Position numbers and translations under genes: made by a program | Notes under the pieces: generated by a model | The model's database searches: none | What the model saw: only the letters and a program-made list of their open reading frames with translations | What the model was told of the DNA's origin: nothing | Assembly: GCA_900313155.1 (NCBI GenBank) | Contig: OMQE01000086.1 | Location: forward strand, 1 to 7,826 | From: an uncultured Rhodospirillaceae bacterium | GTDB taxonomy: Bacteria; Pseudomonadota; Alphaproteobacteria; RF32; CAG-239 | Direction: 5' to 3' | DNA: 7,826 bases | Shown here: positions 1 to 4,798 of the stretch, in pieces | Layout of the letters: every line of letters starts with the position of its first letter | Numbering within the stretch: position 1 is the first letter of the stretch

Positions 1-1535
1 GTGTCAGCGATGTATTCGATTGTTGGTTCGAATCCGGTTCTATGCCGTATGCGCAAATTCACTATCCGTTTGAAAACAAAGAATGGTTTGAAAATCATTT
101 TCCGGCAGACTTTATTGTGGAAGCCATTGACCAAACACGCGGTTGGTTTTACACATTAACGGTGTTGTCAACAGCGTTGCACCATCGTCCGGCGTTCAAA
201 AACTGCATTTGCACCGGTTTGCTGATGGCTGAAGGCGGGCAAAAGCTTTCGAAACGTTTGAAAAACTATCCGGACCCGAATGAAATTTTGGAAACAATCG
301 GTTCGGAGGCACTTCGTTGGTTTTTGGTTTCATCTCCGGTACTGAAAGGCGGTAATGTGGCCGTGGATAAAGAAGGCAAAGAAATTGCCAAGGCTTCGCG
401 TTCGGCTATGATTCCTCTATGGAACGCCTTTTATTTCTTCACGCTTTATGCTAATGCCGAAGATTATAAAGCTAAAGAAATCAACCATTCAAGCGAAGCG
501 ATGGATAATTACATTTTATCTAAGCTGAAGTTGTTGGCAGATAAAGCAAAGCACGGTTTTGAGACCTATGATATTGCCGAATCGTGTAGCGAGTTGGCGG
601 CATTTATGGAAATTTTGAACAACTGGTATATTCGCCGCACGCGTGACCGTTTTTGGGCAGGTGATGCTTTAGCGTTTGACACGCTTTATACGGTGCTGGT
701 TAACGTGGCAAAATTAGCTGCGCCGTTGATGCCGTTTATCAGCGAATATATATACAAAAATTTGACCGGAGAAGAATCTGTTCATTTGTGCGACTACCCG
801 AATTTGAGTAATATTACGCCTGATGAAAAACTGATGAGTGATATGGACTTTGTACAAGATTTGTGCTCAACAGGTAAAAATATTCGCGAAGAAAAGAACT
901 TGCGCAACCGTCTGCCGCTTGCCGGTTTAACGTTGGTGGGTGCCGAACTTTCATCGGAATATCAGGAAATTGTTAAAGATGAACTGAATGTGAAAGAAGT
1001 TCGCTTTGATAACAATTTAGCCAACTATGCCACCAAGAGTGTTTATTTATATACACCGCTTTTAGGTAAAACGCTTGGCAAAGATATGGGGGCGGTTATG
1101 GCGGCATATAAGCAGGGTAACTGGAATTTGAACACAGATGGCACACTTGAAATTGGCGGTAAGACGCTGACCGGCGATTTATTTGAAGTGCGTTTGGATA
1201 TGAAGGACGGTGTTGCCGGACACGCCTTTGCCGACAATAAGGCGGTGTTGTTACTTGATACCAACATTACGCCGGCGTTGAGCCGCGAAGGTATGGCACG
1301 CGATTTTGTGCGTATGGTGCAAACATTGCGTAAGGACAAAGATTTCAACATTTCCGACCGTATTGAATTGTGCTATTCAACAAATAATGGGGAATTAGCT
1401 CAAGCATTGGCAGAAAATGAAAAATATATTGCCGAGCAGGTTTTGGCAGTGAAGGTTTTGCCAAATTGCGCATCGGGGACTGCCGGAGAAATTGAGGGCG
1501 CTGAAGTTGTCTTTGATGTAAAAGTTGCGGCATAA
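1..1535 (+). CDS. ileS: Isoleucyl-tRNA synthetase, type 2 (eukaryote-like), C-terminal part
   Basis: Cytoplasmic class I synthetase that charges tRNA-Ile with isoleucine. The 5' end lies outside the window; the open frame runs from base 3, so the internal ATG at 42 is not the start. The first visible residues, DVFDCWFESGSMPYAQ, are a hallmark block of the catalytic domain after the editing insertion. GWFYTL follows, and then the signature KLSKR at 243-257, a variant of KMSKS, followed by KNYPDP as in eukaryotic and Rickettsia-type enzymes. WNAFYFFTLYAN begins the anticodon-binding helical domain, and the final ~200 residues match the extra C-terminal domain of type 2 IleRS. The HIGH motif and most of the editing domain are upstream and unseen. 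It ends with TAA 55 nt before a tRNA-Ser gene. Type 2 enzymes are generally insensitive to mupirocin (family knowledge). The identification is very secure; the type assignment rests on the motif wording. Confidence 0.97.
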   Translation, partial: VSDVFDCWFESGSMPYAQIHYPFENKEWFENHFPADFIVEAIDQTRGWFYTLTVLSTALHHRPAFKNCICTGLLMAEGGQKLSKRLKNYPDPNEILETIGSEALRWFLVSSPVLKGGNVAVDKEGKEIAKASRSAMIPLWNAFYFFTLYANAEDYKAKEINHSSEAMDNYILSKLKLLADKAKHGFETYDIAESCSELAAFMEILNNWYIRRTRDRFWAGDALAFDTLYTVLVNVAKLAAPLMPFISEYIYKNLTGEESVHLCDYPNLSNITPDEKLMSDMDFVQDLCSTGKNIREEKNLRNRLPLAGLTLVGAELSSEYQEIVKDELNVKEVRFDNNLANYATKSVYLYTPLLGKTLGKDMGAVMAAYKQGNWNLNTDGTLEIGGKTLTGDLFEVRLDMKDGVAGHAFADNKAVLLLDTNITPALSREGMARDFVRMVQTLRKDKDFNISDRIELCYSTNNGELAQALAENEKYIAEQVLAVKVLPNCASGTAGEIEGAEVVFDVKVAA

Positions 1536-1541
1536 TGCAAA

Positions 1542-1588
1542 AAAACAGTTGCACAATTTAAAAAATAGGCTATATTGTGCACTGTTTT
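1542..1588 (+). terminator. Stem-loop after ileS, probable intrinsic terminator
   Basis: Bases 1542-1557 and 1574-1588 are inverted repeats: AAAACAG then TGCACAAT on the left, ATTGTGCA then CTGTTTT on the right. That gives 15 base pairs with a single bulged T at 1549 and a 16-nt loop. It starts 7 nt after the ileS stop codon. The right arm ends in four T residues, so the U-tract is short and termination may be incomplete. It spans the -35 and -10 boxes of the tRNA-Ser promoter, so the same palindrome could instead be an operator. The pairing is seen directly; the terminator role is inferred. Confidence 0.6.
1549..1576 (+). promoter_or_regulatory. Sigma-70 type promoter of tRNA-Ser
   Basis: TTGCAC at 1549-1554, a 16-bp spacer, then TATATT at 1571-1576. 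The -10 box ends 14 nt before the mature 5' end of the tRNA, which would give a very short 5' leader for RNase P to remove. Both boxes fit the sigma-70 consensus well. The whole promoter lies inside the inverted repeat that follows ileS. Confidence 0.6.
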
Positions 1589-1590
1589 AC

Positions 1591-1681
1591 GGATAGATGG
1601 CCGAGTGGTCGAAGGCGCACGATTGGAAATCGTGTGTACCTCTAAAGGGTACCGAGGGTTCGAATCCCTCTCTATCCGCCA
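1591..1681 (+). tRNA. tRNA-Ser (anticodon GGA)
   Basis: Complete class II tRNA of 91 nt including an encoded CCA. The acceptor stem pairs GGATAGA (1591-1597) with TCTATCC (1671-1677); G1678 is the discriminator base, as in serine tRNAs. The anticodon stem CACGA/TCGTG encloses the loop TTGGAAA with anticodon GGA at 1625-1627, reading UCC and UCU. The long variable arm pairs GTACC (1636-1640) with GGTAC (1648-1652), the serine identity feature. The T arm GAGGG/CCCTC has loop TTCGAAT. Its last 19 bases (1663-1681) are repeated twice more downstream as part of a 193-bp tandem repeat, but those copies are only tails and cannot form a tRNA. Confidence 0.97.
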
Positions 1682-1722
1682 TTAACAAAAAGCACCTCTT
1701 TGAGAGGTGTTTTTTTGTTAAT
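1681..1722 (+). terminator. Bidirectional terminator of tRNA-Ser (repeat copy 1)
   Basis: Stem CACCTCT (1693-1699) and AGAGGTG (1703-1709) around a TTG loop, followed by seven T residues: a textbook intrinsic terminator just past the tRNA. A-rich and T-rich flanks extend the symmetry to 42 nt (ATTAAC at the left end, GTTAAT at the right end). It therefore also works as a terminator when read leftwards. It lies inside the tandem repeat and recurs 193 bp further on. Confidence 0.9.
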
Positions 1723-1724
1723 TC

Positions 1725-1751
1725 GGTCGGATAAGGGATTTGAACCCGAGC
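1725..1751 (-). pseudogene. Antisense tRNA 3'-tail-like sequence (repeat copy 1)
   Basis: Read on the minus strand this has a T-arm core GGGTTCAAATCCC followed by TTATCCGACC, resembling a T stem-loop plus an acceptor 3' strand. It then runs into the same terminator that serves tRNA-Ser. No matching 5' half (D arm, anticodon arm or acceptor 5' strand) is found upstream on that strand, so it is not a working tRNA. It may be a relic of a convergent tRNA or a tRNA mimic built into the repeat. The resemblance is seen in the sequence; the origin is inference. Confidence 0.45.
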
Positions 1752-1771
1752 AAAAGAGGGTTTGACCAGGA

Positions 1772-1816
1772 GCCTCCGGCAGACGGAAGTATGCCGGTCA
1801 GCGAAAGCTGATAGGC
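1772..1816 (+). other. Predicted three-way-junction RNA fold (repeat copy 1)
   Basis: Three helices nest without overlap. P1 pairs GCCT (1772-1775) with AGGC (1813-1816). P2 pairs CCGGCA (1776-1781) with TGCCGG (1792-1797) around a 10-nt loop. P3 pairs TCAGC (1798-1802) with GCTGA (1807-1811), closed by a GAAA tetraloop. The GNRA loop occurs only when read on the plus strand, hinting that the plus-strand RNA is the structured form. It is repeated with no change in copy 2. No promoter is obvious and it lies downstream of a terminator, so expression is uncertain. Confidence 0.45.
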
Positions 1817-1873
1817 GACGCAGCGGCGCAGATTTTTTTATAAAAAAATTAAGCCAATCCCTCTCTATCCGCC

Positions 1874-1915
1874 ATTAACAAAAAGCACCTCTTTGAGAGG
1901 TGTTTTTTTGTTAAT
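1874..1915 (+). terminator. Second copy of the bidirectional terminator hairpin
   Basis: Identical copy of the 42-nt terminator palindrome, 193 bp downstream of the first: CACCTCT and AGAGGTG arms around TTG with a T7 tract. It has no gene of its own just upstream, so it would act only as a backup terminator for tRNA-Ser read-through or for leftward transcription. Confidence 0.8.
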
Positions 1916-1916
1916 T

Positions 1917-1944
1917 CGGTCGGATAAGTGATTTGAACCCGAGC
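1917..1944 (-). pseudogene. Antisense tRNA 3'-tail-like sequence (repeat copy 2)
   Basis: Copy of the minus-strand tRNA-tail-like stretch. The change at 1929 converts the minus-strand CCC of the T stem to CAC, so the arm pairs less well than in copy 1. This fits a sequence without tRNA function. Confidence 0.35.
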
Positions 1945-1964
1945 CAAAGAGGGTTTGACCAGGA

Positions 1965-2009
1965 GCCTCCGGCAGACGGAAGTATGCCGGTCAGCGAAAG
2001 CTGATAGGC
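1965..2009 (+). other. Predicted three-way-junction RNA fold (repeat copy 2)
   Basis: Exact copy of the fold in repeat copy 1, shifted by 193 bp, with the same three helices and GAAA tetraloop. All three differences between the two repeat copies lie outside this segment. That is compatible with constraint on the fold but also with a recent duplication. Confidence 0.4.
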
Positions 2010-2048
2010 GACGCAGCGGCGCATATTTTTTTATAAAAAAATTAAGCC

Positions 2049-2067
2049 AATCCCTCTCTATCCGCCA
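2049..2067 (+). repeat. Third, truncated copy: 19-bp tRNA-Ser tail
   Basis: The 19 bases ending in CCA match 1663-1681 and 1856-1874 exactly; the match stops at 2068. The array is thus bounded on the right by a third direct repeat of the tRNA end, as expected if each 193-bp unit (174 unique bases plus 19) sits between copies of a tRNA-derived attachment-like sequence. Confidence 0.9.
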
Positions 2068-2296
2068 AAAGCAGAGAGAAAGAATAAAGATTGTGGGCTC
2101 ATTGCCCAAAATAGGGCGGGCGGAATAAGGATAACCTCTACTTTTATTTGCTACTGTTTGTTTTTTTGAATTTTCAAGTGTAACTTTAATTCATAAAATT
2201 CTGGTATTCATTTTTTTGATATTGACAAATACCAAAAAATATGGCAATTTCCGGAAGAAATTTAATATTATTTATAAACCATTTAATATTACAATT
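2068..2296. other. AT-rich intergenic spacer upstream of the 250-residue gene
   Basis: No gene is seen here. It contains a small hairpin TGGGC/GCCCA (2094-2108) with a 5-nt loop and no T-tract, and a 7-bp inverted repeat TGGTATT (2202-2208) and AATACCA (2228-2234). A good -35-like TTGACA lies at 2222-2227, but no convincing -10 box stands 16-18 bp beyond it. The promoter of the downstream gene is expected here but I cannot place it with confidence. Confidence 0.5.
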
Positions 2297-3049
2297 ATGT
2301 CAACATTAAAAGAATTTTACAAAAATTTCGGTCAAACATTTCCGTTGGCCGTGGTGAAAAATGCCTATGTCAAAGTTCAGGGCGGCGCAGAAGTTGGTCC
2401 TGCTCTATTAACAGCCGCAGATGAGTATGCCGAGAAATTGGCTAAATTACCGCTGAATTACACCGGTTATACAGCCGTTAGTAGCATTGATCAAATCGTG
2501 GTTTATCAGCTTAAGACTACCTCTGAACGAGGTCTGCGCTTGGCTAGTCCGTATGCCGATAAAAATTCACGCGGATTGGCTGTTGCTCGATTGGGCGAGA
2601 ATTTTGAGTGTGACGTCATTGCTGTCTATACCCATCAGCCGGATGCCGTCTTAGGCTCCTATAGTCAGCGCAACCGCTATGCCGTTGTGGTTCGGCTGGA
2701 TTGCGGCGGTGTTCAGATTGAGGAAGGCATGCGTAAGAAACTGCAAGGTTTGGCAGATGCTTTAGCAAAGAATGTTCTAGCGGGGTATCCGGAATATCTG
2801 GTGGCTCTGCACAATGTTCAATACCGCAAGGAGCATAAGATGAAGTATGAGCCGGCTCCCCAATGGGAAGATTTTCTGCTTTCAAAATCGCTTCGCTTTG
2901 TTGAGCATGTGAACGACGAGTATGAACAAGGTATCTGGTTCTACACACCCAAATGGGTGACCATTGGTGAGTATTTACAAAACTTTGCTCAAAAAGTCGG
3001 GCTCAAACTGAAAATTACCGAAATCAACGTATTCGGCTTAGATCGGTAA
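2297..3049 (+). CDS. Protein of unknown function, 250 residues
   Basis: I do not recognise the family. The frame is open further upstream to a TTG at 2216. I chose the ATG at 2297 because the extra 27 residues are translated AT-rich spacer and the protein from MSTLKEFYKNFGQ onwards looks normal. No clear Shine-Dalgarno sequence precedes either start. There is no signal peptide and no membrane segment. The protein mixes predicted alpha and beta: a basic and aromatic N-terminus, hydrophobic strands near residues 65-72, 105-112 and 128-135, a helix near 142-162, and a Trp/Tyr-rich C-terminal part (190, 214, 216, 220). There are only two cysteines (105 and 136). It is likely soluble and cytoplasmic. 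It stands alone, is transcribed away from the tRNA repeat, and ends at a good terminator. The coding character is strong; the function is unknown. Confidence 0.8.
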   Translation: MSTLKEFYKNFGQTFPLAVVKNAYVKVQGGAEVGPALLTAADEYAEKLAKLPLNYTGYTAVSSIDQIVVYQLKTTSERGLRLASPYADKNSRGLAVARLGENFECDVIAVYTHQPDAVLGSYSQRNRYAVVVRLDCGGVQIEEGMRKKLQGLADALAKNVLAGYPEYLVALHNVQYRKEHKMKYEPAPQWEDFLLSKSLRFVEHVNDEYEQGIWFYTPKWVTIGEYLQNFAQKVGLKLKITEINVFGLDR

Positions 3050-3064
3050 TAACCTTTCTCTTTT

Positions 3065-3099
3065 ATCCCCTTGGTGCTTCTGCATCTTGGGGATTTTTT
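3065..3099 (+). terminator. Intrinsic terminator of the 250-residue gene
   Basis: ATCCCC (3065-3070) pairs with GGGGAT (3089-3094). An inner helix GGTGC/GCATC closes on a TTCT loop, and a T-run follows at 3094-3099. It starts about 15 nt after the stop codon. The TAA stop of the convergent uppP gene (3098-3100) sits in the T-run. Read leftwards the hairpin is followed by A and G rather than T, so it is a poor terminator for uppP. Confidence 0.85.
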
Positions 3100-3931
3100 A
3101 TATATTGCTTAAAATTTCAATATCATAAATATCGTAGGCATCCAGCAACAAAATTGTTCCAAGTGCAATTCGATAAACCACAAACGGCCAAAAACTCCAC
3201 TTTTTGAGCCACTGCATCATTATAAAAATTGCCGACAACGAAAAGATAAAAGAATAACCGATACCATGTAATGCATCATTGATTTGCCCTATGTCACCGC
3301 TTTGCCACAAGCCATAAATTGCCAACGCACCGGCTGCCAAAATTGTCGGAATAGACAGGAGCATAGAAAATTTTGCTGCTTCACGCCGTTCTAAGCCCAA
3401 AAAACGTGCCATGGTAATTGTCACACCGGAGCGACTCGTTCCCGGCAACAAAGCCAAACACTGCGCCAAACCAATTAAAAAAGCGTCTTTGAGTTCTAAT
3501 TGACGAATTTGTTTTAAGGTCACAGCCCACGTATCAACCACCCACAACAATATACCATAACACAAAATGTTCCAACCGATAAGCTTGGTGCTACGCAACC
3601 AATCGGTCCCGAAATATTTGAGCGCGCCCCCCATAATCAGCGCCGGTATGGTCGCAACCAGCAAAAGATAAAACAATTGATTGCCGGAAAAACGGAACTT
3701 TGGTAAAAAGCGCGTTTTCCATAAATCAGCCAATATTTGCCACAGCGTTGGCGAAAAATAGAGTATTACAGCTAAAACGGAACCAATATGTAATGCCACA
3801 TCCATTGCCGCGCCTTGGTCGGTAAAATCGGTAAATTTAGAAAACAAAATCAAATGCCCCGATGAACTGACCGGTAAAAATTCGGTCAGCCCCTGTAACA
3901 ACGAAAGCAGTATCAATTGTAGTTCACTCAT
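3098..3931 (-). CDS. uppP: Undecaprenyl-diphosphate phosphatase (UppP/BacA)
   Basis: Integral inner-membrane enzyme that dephosphorylates undecaprenyl diphosphate to undecaprenyl phosphate, recycling the lipid carrier for peptidoglycan and other envelope polymers. At 277 residues it is normal family length. The N-terminal motif reads QGLTEFLPVSSSGH (13-26): Q13 and E17 form the (E/Q)xxxE motif, and H26 is the conserved histidine. The second motif PGTSRSG (163-169) carries the catalytic arginine R167. Hydrophobic helices span most of the chain, in line with a polytopic protein. Its ATG directly follows the TAG of the peptidase gene, and its ribosome binding site (GGGGG at 3937-3941) lies inside that gene, so translation is probably coupled. 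Family members can confer bacitracin resistance when overproduced (family knowledge). There is no sign of damage. Confidence 0.97.
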   Translation of the reverse strand: MSELQLILLSLLQGLTEFLPVSSSGHLILFSKFTDFTDQGAAMDVALHIGSVLAVILYFSPTLWQILADLWKTRFLPKFRFSGNQLFYLLLVATIPALIMGGALKYFGTDWLRSTKLIGWNILCYGILLWVVDTWAVTLKQIRQLELKDAFLIGLAQCLALLPGTSRSGVTITMARFLGLERREAAKFSMLLSIPTILAAGALAIYGLWQSGDIGQINDALHGIGYSFIFSLSAIFIMMQWLKKWSFWPFVVYRIALGTILLLDAYDIYDIEILSNI

Positions 3932-4798
3932 CTATTCCCCCATATATTTGCCGCTGTATTGCCGGCATTTCTTTTTATTGATATCAAGTAGCGAATGTGG
4001 TCGAAAACGCACGTTATTCAAAGATGCGCCCCAATGCAAGTGCGCTCCGGTGGCGCGACCGCTTTTTCCCACATGGCCGATTATTTGACCTTGTCTGACA
4101 ACCTCACCTTTTTGCACAGCTAAATCTTGCAAATGGGCATAAATTGTTTGTAAGCCTTGTCCGTGGTCAAGAATTACCATATTACCGGTATAAAAATAAT
4201 CTTTACCGCTTAATACCACCACACCGCTGCCGGAAGCTTTGACCGGTGTTCCGAGAGGGGCGGCAATATCTGTTCCGCTGTGTGGATTTTTAGGCACGCC
4301 GTTAAAAATACGCTGATTACCGAATTGCCCGCTGATGCGCCCATCAACCGGCACAATAAAACCTTCACGCCAATATTGCGCCATATTTTTTTGCCCTAAA
4401 GCATGCCTCACATCTTTCTGCTCACGAACAATTTCTGTTTGATGTTTTTTGTTGGGTGTCACATGGTGCTGTTCCACACCGTCCACACGCTGAATATCCC
4501 ACTTTGTTTTTGCCACATTCAGCTCATAAACATCACTGGCATCTGTTAGCGAATAAGCTCCAAATTCCAGCTTTTGCGGAGCGTCACGATGCAACGCAAC
4601 AAGCGCTATTCCTTCTTCATTTAATGAATAATCTTTTCTATTTAAATTTTTGAAAACAGATATTTTTTTTGCATTTTTATCTTTAAGCAGAATCAGTTCA
4701 CCTTGTTTGACTTCGCCACAAACTTCTAACGCTTCGACCGCTGTAACACCGCCGAAACACAAGCTAAAAATCATCAAACAAATCGCCTTGAACGGCAC
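3932..4798 (-). CDS. M23 (LytM-type) peptidase, secreted, probable murein endopeptidase or murein-hydrolase activator
   Basis: The C-terminal LytM domain has every zinc and catalytic motif. Numbered from the chosen start these are H173 and D177 (in HSGTDIAAPLGTP), H222 (in YAH), and H253 and H255 (in GAHLHWG). It should therefore be an active zinc peptidase rather than a degenerate EnvC/NlpD-type activator. Residues 1-23 form a signal peptide (K4, hydrophobic core, likely cleavage after VEA or VTA), so it acts in the periplasm, where it would cleave peptidoglycan cross-bridges. Two cysteines, near 27 and 278, could form a disulfide. I chose the GTG at 4798 because GGAG stands 7 nt upstream (4806-4809). 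A GTG at 4816 is the longer alternative and has no such site. The gene overlaps xseA by 35 nt and abuts uppP. The N-terminal ~145 residues are not a domain I can name. Confidence 0.92.
   Translation of the reverse strand: MPFKAICLMIFSLCFGGVTAVEALEVCGEVKQGELILLKDKNAKKISVFKNLNRKDYSLNEEGIALVALHRDAPQKLEFGAYSLTDASDVYELNVAKTKWDIQRVDGVEQHHVTPNKKHQTEIVREQKDVRHALGQKNMAQYWREGFIVPVDGRISGQFGNQRIFNGVPKNPHSGTDIAAPLGTPVKASGSGVVVLSGKDYFYTGNMVILDHGQGLQTIYAHLQDLAVQKGEVVRQGQIIGHVGKSGRATGAHLHWGASLNNVRFRPHSLLDINKKKCRQYSGKYMGE

Larger units (their letters stand above)
1663..1855 (+). repeat. 193-bp tandem repeat, copy 1 (begins in the tRNA-Ser 3' end)
   Basis: First full copy of a repeat with an exact 193-bp period. 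In order it holds 19 bases identical to the tRNA-Ser 3' end including CCA, a bidirectional terminator hairpin, an antisense tRNA-tail-like stretch (1725-1751), a GC-rich segment folding as a three-way junction (1772-1816), and an A/T palindrome (1832-1849) ending in TAAGCC. It differs from copy 2 at three sites only: 1736 G/T, 1752 A/C and 1831 G/T, about 98.4 percent identity. No gene is evident in it. The arrangement resembles integration or amplification at a tRNA 3' end that rebuilds the end each time, but no integrase is visible. It may be a non-autonomous element or a recombinational duplication. Confidence 0.92.
1856..2048 (+). repeat. 193-bp tandem repeat, copy 2
   Basis: Second full copy, immediately adjacent to copy 1 with the same boundaries and order of parts. 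It begins with the 19-base tRNA-Ser tail (1856-1874) and ends in TAAGCC. The terminator palindrome and three-way junction are unchanged. Two of the three substitutions fall in or next to the antisense tRNA-tail part (1929 and 1945); the one at 1929 breaks the T-stem pairing there. The copy is not preceded by a second tRNA body. A minus-strand open frame across 1849-2109 is a by-product of the repeat, not a gene. Confidence 0.92.

Noticed and set aside
1725..1855. A complete tRNA on the minus strand
   Set aside because: Only a T-arm-like and acceptor-tail-like stretch is present. No anticodon arm, D arm or matching 5' acceptor strand can be found.
1663..2067. CRISPR array
   Set aside because: The repeat unit is 193 bp with near-identical content throughout. 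There are no short repeats with distinct spacers and no cas genes in the window.
1849..2109. Minus-strand 86-codon open frame across repeat copy 2
   Set aside because: It translates the tRNA tail, terminator and GC-rich fold. The 193-bp period is not a multiple of three, so copy 1 does not preserve the frame, and there is no ribosome binding site. Repeat by-product.
2222..2250. Sigma-70 promoter based on TTGACA at 2222
   Set aside because: The hexamer is perfect but the sequence 16-18 bp downstream (CAATTT and neighbours) is a poor -10 box. Not reported as a promoter.
2216..2296. TTG start giving a 27-residue N-terminal extension of the unknown protein
   Set aside because: The extension is translated AT-rich spacer overlapping a -35-like TTGACA, with no ribosome binding site. 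The ATG at 2297 is more plausible, though not proven.
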